The notes: generated from the letters alone by a model not told the origin. Shown: positions 40,254-49,413, counted from the stretch's first letter. The stretch: DNA of 51,655 nt from VEQN01 sp036405975 (GCA_036405975.1 DASWWM010000027.1:1-51655); one strand, 5' to 3'. Numbers and translations are program-made.

Positions 40254-40278
40254 GTCGTATGCGTTTCCATGTCGGAGA

Positions 40279-42099
40279 CTATCTCGCGACCTCTCTCCAG
40301 CTATCGACATTCCAGGCCCCTGAGGGTCCGCTTGTGAAGTCGATGTCCGCAAGGCCGGAATCATACGTTACCGTGGTTCCTCCGCTCATATATACCTCGT
40401 TGGCAACTACGGCTTTTGCCGATGATCCGCCATTGAAAGTCACGCGCCCGTAAGGAGCAAGAATGAGCACGGTACCAGCAGCTCCCGATACGGTAACTGC
40501 GGAATTCGAGCTGCTCTTGCTTACAAGCACCACATAGCTTCCTGCTTGGCCGTTGCCATTCAACGCTCCGGAGGCGCCCAAATCGACATTGCCAGATACC
40601 ACAATAGGCAAAGCAGAGCCTCCAACGCTATTTGCAATCCTTATAAAACCGGCACCCGATATAGCAAGGGTTCCATTTATGTAAACAGGTCCCGCAACAT
40701 ACATCCTTCCTCCGGCATTAATGTTCACGCTTCCGTTGACATATAAAGGACCGTTTACCGTTAGCTGGGCATCTCCGCCAATCGAAAGGTTTCCATTGAT
40801 CCGAAGCGAGCTCGTAGAGACATTATTGCTGCTGCTCAAGGATAGCGACGTCGGCCTTGTCTGAGTCGTAACGACAGAATCCTGCCATGCCTGAATGTTT
40901 GCATCAGAAAAAGGAAATGCGAGCGGAGAAGGAGATGACTGAGACGTATCGCAGCTCTTATTGTTATTGGATCCTGTCTGGCAGTACAGGTTTCCCGCAA
41001 CCGTAGAATTCGTGACGATGAACGCTTTTGCATCCCCTGTTCCCCCGGAGCCGACTACGATGCCGCTGATAGAGCTCACATCGCCTGCAACGAGCTCGAA
41101 TAATGCATCGTGACCGGGACTGCTCGCAGTCCATGTTCCTCCGAGCTGACCTCGATACAGAGCCGCGGAAGAATCCCAAGCAAGCATGGGCGAATTATCC
41201 GTTGCACCGAACTGGTAATATGCCCAAGACGCGCTGGACGAAACATCGAATACGATCCAGTACCGAGTGCCGGCAGTGAGAGGCACGGCAGAACTGAAAT
41301 AGACTCCGAGCCAGCTGAACTGGTCCGTAACCTGTCCCGCGCCCAGAACCGTTGAGGCCAGTACCGTCGTGCCGGGCCGATTAGTGGACGGATTGTTATT
41401 TCTCAATGAGATTGTCACATTCGAAGGCCATCCGCTCTTTCTTGCATATACTCGCAAAAGCACATTCGATGAAGACGAGCTTACAGTGAACGATTGGGCA
41501 AAATCCTGAGTGGCGTTTGTGTCTCCGGCCGAAAGCGTTATGGGACTCTCGGAAGTATTGCCGACTGTTACTTCTGACTGAGCGGCAGCAGACGCTATTG
41601 CGCTGCCTGTTATGGTCGGATTGCCCGAACCGACGATATTCCCATTCGAATATACGTTTCCGACAATACGCGCCCCTCCGCTCATATTCAAACCTCCATT
41701 TCCTACCTGAATTCCGTAGTTGACGGAGACCCCGTCCCCTTGCGAGAAGACGCTCTTCGATACCCGCGAGAAGAAGCCGGATATTCCCGTCGAAATGACC
41801 TGCTTCATTCCGTTCACATCGGTAATCTGAGCAGTCGATGTGCCACTGGAGAAGCCGAGCACGAGCGTAGCCGGAAGAGTCCTTCCTTTATTGAGCCTGT
41901 AAAGCACCTCCTCGTTAAGCGTATCCGCAGTAATGAAGCCCTGCTTTGACTGCACGAAATCGGCAGCATTCCTGATCTGGTACGCGACCGGCGAAGCCAT
42001 TCCCACAAGTACGATAACCGAGATGATAAGGAAGAATATGACGGCCGTAATGATTGCCGCGCCCGACTGCGGATTGCTGTTGATGTTTCGCTTTCGCAT
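40279..42099 (-). CDS. PilX-like pilus-associated surface protein, 606 residues
   Basis: The N-terminus SGAAIITAVIFFLIISVIVLV is a class III pilin or PilX-like membrane helix without the usual Glu at +5. A following domain of about residues 170-330 (choice-of-anchor-like: SFTVSSSSSNVLLRVYARKS, then GTRYWIVFDVSSS) is beta-rich. The last 200 residues have bactofilin-like repeats (NGPLYVNGSVNINAGG, then VAGPVYINGTLAISG). Probably a minor pilin or adhesin exposed at the pilus tip. It is the last gene of the pilus operon. Confidence 0.7.
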   Translation of the reverse strand: MRKRNINSNPQSGAAIITAVIFFLIISVIVLVGMASPVAYQIRNAADFVQSKQGFITADTLNEEVLYRLNKGRTLPATLVLGFSSGTSTAQITDVNGMKQVISTGISGFFSRVSKSVFSQGDGVSVNYGIQVGNGGLNMSGGARIVGNVYSNGNIVGSGNPTITGSAIASAAAQSEVTVGNTSESPITLSAGDTNATQDFAQSFTVSSSSSNVLLRVYARKSGWPSNVTISLRNNNPSTNRPGTTVLASTVLGAGQVTDQFSWLGVYFSSAVPLTAGTRYWIVFDVSSSASWAYYQFGATDNSPMLAWDSSAALYRGQLGGTWTASSPGHDALFELVAGDVSSISGIVVGSGGTGDAKAFIVTNSTVAGNLYCQTGSNNNKSCDTSQSSPSPLAFPFSDANIQAWQDSVVTTQTRPTSLSLSSSNNVSTSSLRINGNLSIGGDAQLTVNGPLYVNGSVNINAGGRMYVAGPVYINGTLAISGAGFIRIANSVGGSALPIVVSGNVDLGASGALNGNGQAGSYVVLVSKSSSNSAVTVSGAAGTVLILAPYGRVTFNGGSSAKAVVANEVYMSGGTTVTYDSGLADIDFTSGPSGAWNVDSWREVAR

Positions 42100-42114
42100 T
42101 TTTAATTGTATTGG

Positions 42115-42651
42115 CTAATAAGATCCCCGAAGGACTGCCGTTCCGTAGAACTTCTCGTTCACGACATACGGACTCGTGCTGGCACTTGAGAGATTGAGCT
42201 CTATCTTTACCGCCGCGGATGTCGTTGTCGCAAATGATCTGAAGACCAGTGACGTGACAACGACATCCGCGGCGGTAACAGGTCCCAAGCTCGATCCATT
42301 CTCCTCAAGCATAAGCCGTCCTCCTGAGACATGGAATCTCAAGGTCGATTCGTTTCCCTCATCATCCGAAGTGAGAAGAGAGAGTGATCCCGGATTATTA
42401 TCGAAAACGGTCTGCGCAGCATTCACCTCGTCAGCGTTCCGTATTTCCCTGGCCATCCGATCGATCGCCTGAGTCGCGGAGGACTCGACTGACCTTACAG
42501 TTCGGACACTCCTGTAAGAAGACGAGAGCATGGCCACAGCCTGTACGATTCCGACAAAGAGGATGACGAGCAGGGCGATATACACAAGGGACTCGATAAG
42601 GGTAAATCCTTTTGACGGCGCGATAATGTTGGCTGAAGGAGCTTTTGTCAT
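42115..42651 (-). CDS. Prepilin-like protein (PilW/GspJ type)
   Basis: A 178-residue protein with a prepilin peptidase site PSKG|FTLIESLVYIAL, Glu at +5, and a hydrophobic helix to about residue 42. The rest is beta-rich (TLRFHVSGGRLMLEENGSS). The AIDRMAREIRNADEV segment resembles minor pilins of the PilW/GspJ group. Part of the pilus operon. Confidence 0.8.
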   Translation of the reverse strand: MTKAPSANIIAPSKGFTLIESLVYIALLVILFVGIVQAVAMLSSSYRSVRTVRSVESSATQAIDRMAREIRNADEVNAAQTVFDNNPGSLSLLTSDDEGNESTLRFHVSGGRLMLEENGSSLGPVTAADVVVTSLVFRSFATTTSAAVKIELNLSSASTSPYVVNEKFYGTAVLRGSY

Positions 42652-42662
42652 TGTAGTAAGTG

Positions 42663-43166
42663 CTAATTATTGAAAGTATTGTATACGTACAGCTCTATCG
42701 ACTGGGTAGTCGTCACCCCTTTTTGATTCCAGGATACTGAGACCGTCGCCTTCTTTGTACCCGAGTCCAGAGTACCGCCCGTTTGCACGATGTCATAGGT
42801 TGTTGCATCCCTGTATACGGGAGCCAGAGTAAACGTTCGGGAAAATTTTGAATCTATGAGCGCCGGGCTCGTAGTGGCTCGCCATTGTCCGGCGCTCCAT
42901 ACGAATCGATACGGGGCATTTTCGCCAAGAGGAGCGATATGAGCAGTCCACCCCGAATCACGCATAAGCCTCAAGGCCTCGGCTCCTTCTTCAAGAAGCA
43001 TGGCTGATTGAATTCGGGGCATATTGTCGAGAGAAAGCTTCGTAAGGCCTCCATATGCACCGATAATGCTTACGACCGAAGTCATAATGATTGCCGAAGC
43101 AACCAAGACCTCGACCAGAGACATTCCTCTTTTTTTCATGCTTCTATTCATGTTTTTCTGAATCAT
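42663..43166 (-). CDS. Prepilin-like protein (PilV/GspI type)
   Basis: A 167-residue protein with a cleavage site KKRG|MSLVEVLVASAI. The following helix ends near residue 45. The mature part (EGAEALRLMRDSGWTAHIAP, then ATVSVSWNQKG) is typical of PilV minor pilins. Operon neighbour of other prepilins. Confidence 0.8.
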   Translation of the reverse strand: MIQKNMNRSMKKRGMSLVEVLVASAIIMTSVVSIIGAYGGLTKLSLDNMPRIQSAMLLEEGAEALRLMRDSGWTAHIAPLGENAPYRFVWSAGQWRATTSPALIDSKFSRTFTLAPVYRDATTYDIVQTGGTLDSGTKKATVSVSWNQKGVTTTQSIELYVYNTFNN

Positions 43167-43178
43167 GCCGACGCTCGC

Positions 43179-43682
43179 CTACTGCTGAACCTCGACTAAT
43201 CCGCTGCCATATATGATAACAGTTTTAACATCGCTTGGCTTTGCCTTTAGTCGCAGTCTTACCGTTCCCGTAGCATTCGGCTTGCCCGTAAGCTGGTCAA
43301 AGAGAACCCTGCTGACCCCTCCCGTCAGAGCCACCGAACTGAGCTCGACCTTGGAGGACAAGGCGTACGAAGTAGTGGATGCCGCACCGGCAGGGTACGA
43401 AGGGCCTTCGTACAGCGTAACAGTCGAGCTTGAGAAATTGATTCCGAACCGGCCTCCCCCTTTCGAATTGATAGACTGGTTTCTTGCCTTTTGTACATAC
43501 GCAACGACAACATCGGTTTCCTTATCCAGCGACTGCAAGTCGGAGAAGCTTGAGAATACGGACAGCGTAATTCCGGAGATCATGGCCGCAAGGCCGACTA
43601 CGACCATGAGCTCGACCGCGGTGAATCCTGCCCGTCCATTTTTTTTTATATTCTTAATCATTGATTTATGAGAACTAAACAT
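43179..43682 (-). CDS. Prepilin-like protein (GspH/FimT type)
   Basis: A 167-residue protein with a cleavage site GRAG|FTAVELMVVVGLAA, Glu at +5. The mature part has VVAYVQKARNQSINSKGGGR and a beta-rich end, as in FimT/GspH. Its start overlaps the pilC stop by 8 bases. Confidence 0.82.
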   Translation of the reverse strand: MFSSHKSMIKNIKKNGRAGFTAVELMVVVGLAAMISGITLSVFSSFSDLQSLDKETDVVVAYVQKARNQSINSKGGGRFGINFSSSTVTLYEGPSYPAGAASTTSYALSSKVELSSVALTGGVSRVLFDQLTGKPNATGTVRLRLKAKPSDVKTVIIYGSGLVEVQQ

Positions 43683-44889
43683 TGTTCATGATCGAATAGA
43701 TCGGCTTGATCATAGAAATGGCGAAGAATCCCACAGCGGAACCGATGAATACCATAAGGATCGGTTCGATGATCGTCGAGAGGTCCTTCGTCTTCTGCTC
43801 AACCTCGTTTTCATAGAAATTCGCAACTCCGGCTAGCATTGGGGCCATTCGTCCAGTCTCCTCCCCCACGCTCATCATTTCCCCTACAAATATAGGAAAA
43901 AGCTTTTGTTCCTCGACAAAAATAGTGGACAATGGCTCGCCTCGCTCAACGACTTTTTCGCTCCTGATGAGCACATCCTTGTACCAATAATTCTGGAGCA
44001 CTTCGCCCGTGATTCGTACCGCAAGGACCAGGTCTACCCCGGAAGAGAGCAGTGACGAGAGGGTTCGTGATGCCTGGGCGGCATTTCCTTCCTTGATGAT
44101 AGTTCCGATGACTGGAATCCGCACCAAGACATAATCCAGAAGCTTTTTTCCGACTGGAGTTCTTATGGCCATGATGAACCCTGCAATGGCAGCAGCAACG
44201 ATAAGAAGAGCCAGTATGTAATGATTGCTTGCGAAATTGCTTACGGCAATGACGGCCCGAGTAGATGCAGGCAAAGGAACCTTCAGGTCTTCAAATGTCT
44301 TTGTCAGGCCAGGGACGACGAATATCATCATTAGGATTCCGATGATGAACATCACGCCGACGATGACCGACGGGTACATCATGGCACCCTTAATCTTCTT
44401 TCGAAGAAGATATGTCTTTTCCATCTGTACGGCCACCTGCTTGAGCGTATCGGCAAGATTACCGCCTTCTTCACCCACCTTGACCATGGCAACGAAGAGT
44501 TTTGGGAAGATCTTCGGATGCATTTCCAAGGCCTCATGAAAGCTCTTTCCAGAAGAGATGGCTTCATTCAAAGCCTTGTACGTATCTTTGAGCTTGGCGC
44601 TGCTGGCCTGGCGCTCCATAACGCTGATAGCCCGGGAGAGCGCCAGGCCAGCATCCAACATATTCCCGAGATTCCGAGCGAATGTGATCTTGTCCATCAT
44701 CTTCACCGTATCGAAGATCTTTATCTGCACATTCAAAGACTTGATCCCTCCGCTTTTGAGCTCCTTCACGCTGACGAGCGTCTCGCCGGTCTGCTTTACC
44801 TGATCATAAAAATCACTCTTGTTCTGGGCCTCCAGAACCGAGGTATGCTTCTGCCCTTCCTTGTTTATGGCTGTATATGAAAATTTCAT
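43675..44889 (-). CDS. pilC: Type IV pilus assembly protein PilC (GspF family)
   Basis: A 404-residue inner-membrane platform protein with two T2SSF domains. The first has FARNLGNMLDAGLALSRAI and a TM hairpin; the second has LSSLLSSGVDLVLAVRITGEV and MMSVGEETGRMAPM. The last TM is FIGSAVGFFAISMIKPIYSI. Full length. Its ATG overlaps the pilB stop by one base. Confidence 0.94.
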   Translation of the reverse strand: MKFSYTAINKEGQKHTSVLEAQNKSDFYDQVKQTGETLVSVKELKSGGIKSLNVQIKIFDTVKMMDKITFARNLGNMLDAGLALSRAISVMERQASSAKLKDTYKALNEAISSGKSFHEALEMHPKIFPKLFVAMVKVGEEGGNLADTLKQVAVQMEKTYLLRKKIKGAMMYPSVIVGVMFIIGILMMIFVVPGLTKTFEDLKVPLPASTRAVIAVSNFASNHYILALLIVAAAIAGFIMAIRTPVGKKLLDYVLVRIPVIGTIIKEGNAAQASRTLSSLLSSGVDLVLAVRITGEVLQNYWYKDVLIRSEKVVERGEPLSTIFVEEQKLFPIFVGEMMSVGEETGRMAPMLAGVANFYENEVEQKTKDLSTIIEPILMVFIGSAVGFFAISMIKPIYSIMNNV

Positions 44890-46676
44890 TACTCTGAAAT
44901 CACCCGAAGGATTTCTTCAATCGTCGTATGGCCCTCAACCGCCTTGAAGATGCCATCTTCGATCATAGTCATCATCCCTTCCGCCCGAGCCTGCGCCTCG
45001 ATGGCATCGCTCGTAGCATCCTTCATAACCAACTCCTTGATTGCCGGAGAGAACCGGAGCACCTCGTGAATCCCCACTCGGCCGTGATATCCGTCTTCGC
45101 TTTCGCCGTCAGGCTTTGGCTTGTAGAACGGAATGGTCGTCCAGTCATCCTTTGGACCAACGACCTTCTCATCTCGAAGCGCCTTCAATACATTGTCCAT
45201 ATTTATCTTCTTTGAAATGGACTGAAGCTCTTCCTTCGTGAGAATGTATTTCTCTTTTGAGTCGCTGAGCCGTCGAACAAGTCGCTGAGCAATGATGACT
45301 TTCAAAGTAGAAACAAGAAGGAATGGCTCGCATTTCATATCGATTAGTCGAGGGATTGCTCCGGCAGCAGAGTTGGTATGAAGAGTGGAAAGCACCAAGT
45401 GACCCGTAAGCGCGGCATTGATACCAAGCGAGGCTGTCTCATTATCTCGGATCTCTCCCACCATGATGATGTCTGGGTCCTGTCGAAGAAGTGACCTGAG
45501 GCCCGCAGCAAACGTAAAGCCGATCTCTGATTTGATCTGCGTCTGGTTTACTCGCTTCATCTGATATTCAACCGGATCCTCAACCGTTGAGATGTTTACG
45601 TCGGGAGTATTTACGATATCGAGCATCGTATACAAAGTCGTTGTCTTTCCAGAACCTGTCGGACCAGTAGTAAGAATAAGCCCTTCTGAAAGGTTTGTAG
45701 CCTCATGGAGGATTTCCAATGAAGGACCGTGGAAGCCGAGCTTTTCAAGCGTAAAGCCGGAAACAGTTTCTCGAAGAAGTCGCATTACGACTTTTTCTCC
45801 GAAGTACGTAGGAAGAATAGAAACTCGGAATGAGATCTTCTCGCCATTGAGCTCGATTCGGAATCGTCCGTCCTGCGGCAATCGTTTCTCGTCGAGCTTG
45901 AGGCTTGAAAGCACCTTGATACGAGCGATGATGCTCGAACCCGCAACTTTTGGGAGAATCATGGCGTCATGAAGGATGCCGTCGATTCGATACCGAACGA
46001 CAACTTCAAACTCCATCTGCTCGATGTGAATATCGGATGCGTCTTGGAGAACGGCATGCTTCAAAAGAGTGTCGACAATTCGGACCACAGGCAAGTCCTC
46101 GGCAAGTTTTTTGAGGTCATTCTCGCTTTCTCCGCTTGAGGCATCTCCGTCGCCTGCAACCTTCAAAACAGCGGCCTCCTGCTGGATGATATCGCCGAAG
46201 TCGGCCTTAAGACTCTTCTGATACTGGACAAGAACTGACTTCATCGACTCAGTATTCGTAAGTCGAGGAAGAATCTTCAAGCCCGTTTTCTTCTTTATGA
46301 AATCGATGGCACCGAGGTCATCCGTATCGAGCATGGCAACTTCAAGGCTTCCTTCTCGCTCCCCTTTTGCGCCAGCAGTTTTCTTGAACGCGACGATGTT
46401 ATGGTTTCGCGCGATAGGTTCAGGGATAAGCGAAAGCACCTCGAACTCAAGCTTCTGGTTTTTCAAGTCAACAAAGGGAATGCCGAGCATATGCGCCTGC
46501 ATTCGTCGGTAATCGTCTTCGCCGATCTTTCCTTGTGATACAAGCACTTCCCCCAAATCTTGTTTCTTTCCTTCTTTGCTTTCCTCAGCAACCTTCTCGG
46601 CAGCGAGAATATCCTTTGACGATACGAGACCGGTCTCAAGGATGTATTTTTTCAGTTGAGAAGATTCAATGTACAT
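44889..46676 (-). CDS. pilB: Type IV pilus assembly ATPase PilB (GspE family)
   Basis: Start set at MYIESSQLKKYILETGLVSS (46674-46676), giving 595 residues. It has an N-terminal MshEN-like domain (ILAAEKVAEESKEGK, then YRRMQAHMLGIPFVDL), a Walker A GPTGSGKTT at 338-346, an Asp box ISTVEDPVEYQ, Walker B DPDIIMVGEIRD and a His box TGHLVLSTLHTN. The four-Cys zinc site of many PilB proteins is not seen. It powers pilus extension. First gene of the operon; extended -10 TGG-TATACT at 46693-46698. Confidence 0.95.
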   Translation of the reverse strand: MYIESSQLKKYILETGLVSSKDILAAEKVAEESKEGKKQDLGEVLVSQGKIGEDDYRRMQAHMLGIPFVDLKNQKLEFEVLSLIPEPIARNHNIVAFKKTAGAKGEREGSLEVAMLDTDDLGAIDFIKKKTGLKILPRLTNTESMKSVLVQYQKSLKADFGDIIQQEAAVLKVAGDGDASSGESENDLKKLAEDLPVVRIVDTLLKHAVLQDASDIHIEQMEFEVVVRYRIDGILHDAMILPKVAGSSIIARIKVLSSLKLDEKRLPQDGRFRIELNGEKISFRVSILPTYFGEKVVMRLLRETVSGFTLEKLGFHGPSLEILHEATNLSEGLILTTGPTGSGKTTTLYTMLDIVNTPDVNISTVEDPVEYQMKRVNQTQIKSEIGFTFAAGLRSLLRQDPDIIMVGEIRDNETASLGINAALTGHLVLSTLHTNSAAGAIPRLIDMKCEPFLLVSTLKVIIAQRLVRRLSDSKEKYILTKEELQSISKKINMDNVLKALRDEKVVGPKDDWTTIPFYKPKPDGESEDGYHGRVGIHEVLRFSPAIKELVMKDATSDAIEAQARAEGMMTMIEDGIFKAVEGHTTIEEILRVISE

Positions 46677-46692
46677 GAGCGTAATTGTGTAA

Positions 46693-46698
46693 AGTATA
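46693..46698 (-). promoter_or_regulatory. Extended -10 of the pilus operon
   Basis: TGG-TATACT on the minus strand, 16 bases before the pilB ATG. Weak -35. Confidence 0.55.
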
Positions 46699-46869
46699 CC
46701 ACGAACATTTTTTATCTTTATTAGAATACGAGCCTTCAAATGTGGATTAAGCATAATCTTAGCCGCTTCGATTTTTGTTTCTCAATTCCACTAAAATCTC
46801 CCCAATGTGATATATCGAAAAAGGTATATCGCAAGCAGAGATAGCCCAGCAACAAAAAAAAACGGCAAT

Positions 46870-46899
46870 AAAAAAAACCCGCACGTCTTAGGTGCGGGG
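46870..46899 (-). terminator. Terminator of the two-TM protein gene
   Basis: CCCGCAC/GTGCGGG stem (46878-46884 with 46892-46898), followed on the minus strand by eight Ts. It separates this gene from the pilus operon. Confidence 0.85.
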
Positions 46900-46928
46900 A
46901 GACCGGAGTCTCAAGTTTTTTGCCGGGA

Positions 46929-47183
46929 TTACCAGCACCGATGGTTCCGTACAAGGCCATCAAGTGTTTTCCGGCATTTCCGGAAAGGTTTGCCGAACTC
47001 GCATTCAAATGCAAGCAGGCCGAGATACCCTGCAGACAGCAAGCCCGCAAGGACATTGGTCTGCCAGTACTCTTTTCCTAGGAACCAGGCAGCCGCCCAG
47101 CTCCCGAGTGATGCAATGATTGCACCAGTGACCATCCCCACCTTTTGGAGCCGCGCCACTTTCTTCAACTTAATATTTGTCAT
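46929..47183 (-). CDS. Small two-TM membrane protein, 84 residues
   Basis: The ATG at 47181-47183 is preceded by AAAGGGAGG with 8 bases of spacing, a very strong SD for this genome. It has a basic start (MTNIKLKKVARLQKVG), TM1 (VTGAIIASLGSWAAAWFLG), TM2 (VLAGLLSAGYLGLLAFE) and a basic, Cys-containing tail (KPFRKCRKTLDGLVRNHRCW). All five arginines use CGG, none CGA. It is a solitary unit with a near-consensus promoter. Not recognised; a holin-like or small regulatory membrane protein is possible. Confidence 0.65.
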   Translation of the reverse strand: MTNIKLKKVARLQKVGMVTGAIIASLGSWAAAWFLGKEYWQTNVLAGLLSAGYLGLLAFECEFGKPFRKCRKTLDGLVRNHRCW

Positions 47184-47279
47184 ATTCCGTTGCCTCCCTT
47201 TCTAAGAGGATTTTGTTTGTTCTACTGACCTCGACAGCCACTGCTGGCTGCTCACCGGACTTTTGCCTCGGATAGATAT

Positions 47280-47308
47280 ATTATCCCACTAGTGAATGTA
47301 TATGTCAA
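47280..47308 (-). promoter_or_regulatory. Promoter of the two-TM protein gene
   Basis: On the minus strand, TTGACA (47303-47308), a 17-base spacer, GATAAT (47280-47285). Leader of about 90 bases. Confidence 0.7.
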
Positions 47309-47363
47309 TAAAAAAGCATATAAAATTCATAATTAGAGCCAAAAAACCTGAAATAAAGCCAAA

Positions 47364-47391
47364 TTGACATTATTTGCCATACATATATAAT
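47364..47391 (+). promoter_or_regulatory. Promoter of nusA
   Basis: TTGACA (47364-47369), a 16-base spacer, TATAAT (47386-47391). A full consensus promoter. The leader is about 140 bases. Confidence 0.8.
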
Positions 47392-47406
47392 GTACGCATC
47401 AGAAAC

Positions 47407-47437
47407 AGCGCGCCCAAAAGGCGGGCTCGTTTTTTTG
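47407..47437 (+). terminator. Possible attenuator in the nusA leader
   Basis: Stem AGC-CGCC/GGCG-GCT with one mismatch, followed by CG and seven Ts, about 10 bases after the predicted start site and 100 before the nusA ATG. It could stop transcription early. Confidence 0.5.
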
Positions 47438-47538
47438 AGAAAAACTGAAATGCCCTGCATTCAGGCCATATTCTAGCTAATCCGGCTTGAAATAAGGGTT
47501 TTTCAGAGCCAACTACAAAACTAAATACAAAAATCAAT

Positions 47539-48864
47539 ATGTTTGACCTAAAAGTAATACATTCAGTGCTCGACCAGCTCGAAGAAGAGCGAGGAATTCC
47601 ACGAGAACGAATCATCGAGGCCATCGAAATGGCCCTTGCGACAGCCTATAAGAAGGAGTTTGGACGAAAAGACCAGTTTATACGGGCTCATTTTGATATT
47701 ACTTCAGGAAAGACCGAGTTCTTCCAGGTCAAGACAGTTGTTGATCCCGAACAGATCGTGGAGACAAAGGAGGAGCTTCCTGAGAACCCGGAACCAGGCG
47801 AGGAGAAGGTTCTTTTCAATGACGAGCGACATATGCTCATCAGCGTAGCTCGAATGATGAAGAAGGACGTTAAGGTTGGAGACGAAATCGTCTTTGATCT
47901 TGAATACAAGGACGATTTCGGACGAATCGCTGCCCAGACTGCTAAGCAGGTCATCATCCAGAAGATCCGGGAGGCCGAGAAGACATCCGTTCTCGCTGAA
48001 TACGGAAAGAAGGAAGGCGAGATCATCTCAGGCTCAGTACAGCGAATCGAGCGAGGAAATGTCTTCATCGATATGGGACGAGCGGTCGGAATGCTTCCAT
48101 ACGAGGAGCAGATTCCTAACGAGCACTACAAGCAGGGAGAGCGACTCCGAATGCTCCTTCTTCGAGTCGAGGAAACTCCTCGAGGCGTATTCGTTCGACT
48201 TTCACGATCACACCCTAAATTCCTTGCTGAACTCTTCAAGGTAGAGGTGCCTGAGATCGTAGCCGGAACTGTCGAGATCAAGTCAATCGCACGAGAGGCA
48301 GGACAGCGAGCGAAGGTCGCCGTCCATTCAACAGACGAGCATATTGACCCTATCGGCTCAATGGTTGGACAGCGAGGAGTTCGAGTCATGACTGTTATGA
48401 GCGAGCTCGGAAATAGCGAGAAGATCGACATCATCGAATGGAGCGAGGACCCTGTCCAGTACATCGAGGACGCGCTTTCGCCAGCGAAGGTTGTAAGCGT
48501 TACGCTTAACGAAGAAGCAAAGACTGCGCAGGTTACCGTTACCGAAGACCAGCAGTCACTCGCTATCGGTAAGGGCGGACAGAACGTTCGACTTGCTGCG
48601 AAGCTTACCGGATGGAGAATCGATATCCAGTCAGCAGGAAAAGCAGTTGATGAATCGGAAGGGATTGAAGCTGAAACTATGGCAGGCATCACTGAGCCGA
48701 CTATTGCCGATGCGGTAGAAGCGGACGCTGACGAAGTCATCATGAACGAAGCGGCCGACGATACAGCAGCTGAGGAAATTCAGGCCGAAGCGGAGGTGGC
48801 CGCAGAAGAAGCAGAGACAAGCGAATCAGCAGAAGCAACTGAAGCTGAAGAAGCAAAAAATTAA
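47539..48864 (+). CDS. nusA: Transcription termination/antitermination factor NusA
   Basis: A 441-residue protein. It has the N-terminal RNA polymerase-binding domain (VLDQLEEERGIPRERIIEAI, then KKEFGRK), an S1 domain (GEIISGSVQRIERGNVFIDMG), KH1 (DPIGSMVGQRGVRVMTVMSE) and KH2 (SLAIGKGGQNVRLAAKLTGW). The last 70 residues are an acidic Ala/Glu tail. It modulates pausing and termination. Its leader has a possible attenuator, which would allow self-control. No SD; most Arg codons are CGA. Confidence 0.96.
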   Translation: MFDLKVIHSVLDQLEEERGIPRERIIEAIEMALATAYKKEFGRKDQFIRAHFDITSGKTEFFQVKTVVDPEQIVETKEELPENPEPGEEKVLFNDERHMLISVARMMKKDVKVGDEIVFDLEYKDDFGRIAAQTAKQVIIQKIREAEKTSVLAEYGKKEGEIISGSVQRIERGNVFIDMGRAVGMLPYEEQIPNEHYKQGERLRMLLLRVEETPRGVFVRLSRSHPKFLAELFKVEVPEIVAGTVEIKSIAREAGQRAKVAVHSTDEHIDPIGSMVGQRGVRVMTVMSELGNSEKIDIIEWSEDPVQYIEDALSPAKVVSVTLNEEAKTAQVTVTEDQQSLAIGKGGQNVRLAAKLTGWRIDIQSAGKAVDESEGIEAETMAGITEPTIADAVEADADEVIMNEAADDTAAEEIQAEAEVAAEEAETSESAEATEAEEAKN

Positions 48865-48888
48865 TCCTAAAATCTAAATCAATAACAT

Positions 48889-49413
48889 ATGAATCTTTGG
48901 CACGACATTGCACCCGGAACAGCAGACGAAATGAACGTCATCATCGAAATCCCTAAGGGTTCGAAGAACAAGTATGAGATCGATAAAGAGACAGGATTGA
49001 TCGCGCTCGATCGAGCGATGCATTCAGCTCAGGACTATCCATTCGATTACGGATTCATCCCGCAGACGCTTTGGGATGACGGGGACGCGCTTGACGTTGT
49101 CGTTCTCACAACCTACCCACTCGCCCCTGGAATCCTCGTTCGGGTACGACCAGTTGCGGTCATGGATATGGTGGACAGCGGAGAAGGAGATGCGAAAGTC
49201 ATTGCAGTTCCGACTGACGACCCTCGATGGAAGGAAGTTAAGGATCTTGCAGATGTGAATAAGCATACGGTCAAAGAAATCCAGCATTTCTTCGAGACAT
49301 ACAAGCAGATCCAGAACAAGGAAGTTAAGATCGAGAAAGTCGAAGGCGCTGACAAGGCGAAGGAGGCATTCGAAAGGTCAATCCAGATTTACAAGGACAA
49401 GTTCAGCAAGTAA
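48889..49413 (+). CDS. ppa: Inorganic pyrophosphatase
   Basis: A 174-residue cytosolic enzyme of family I. It has EIPKGSKNKYEIDKETG, AQDYPFDYGFIPQTLWDDG and the metal-binding DGDALDVVVLT, then GEGDAKVIAVPTDDPRW. It pulls biosynthetic reactions forward by splitting PPi. Follows nusA by 24 bases without SD; likely the same transcript. Confidence 0.96.
   Translation: MNLWHDIAPGTADEMNVIIEIPKGSKNKYEIDKETGLIALDRAMHSAQDYPFDYGFIPQTLWDDGDALDVVVLTTYPLAPGILVRVRPVAVMDMVDSGEGDAKVIAVPTDDPRWKEVKDLADVNKHTVKEIQHFFETYKQIQNKEVKIEKVEGADKAKEAFERSIQIYKDKFSK

Larger units (their letters stand above)
47184..47538. other. Divergent promoter region and nusA leader
   Basis: The left part is the leader of the two-TM gene, with AACAAACAAA (minus strand, 47212-47221) and a CAGCCA/TGGCTG hairpin. 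In the middle is its promoter. To the right are the nusA promoter (47364-47391) and a leader hairpin with a T-run. Confidence 0.7.
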
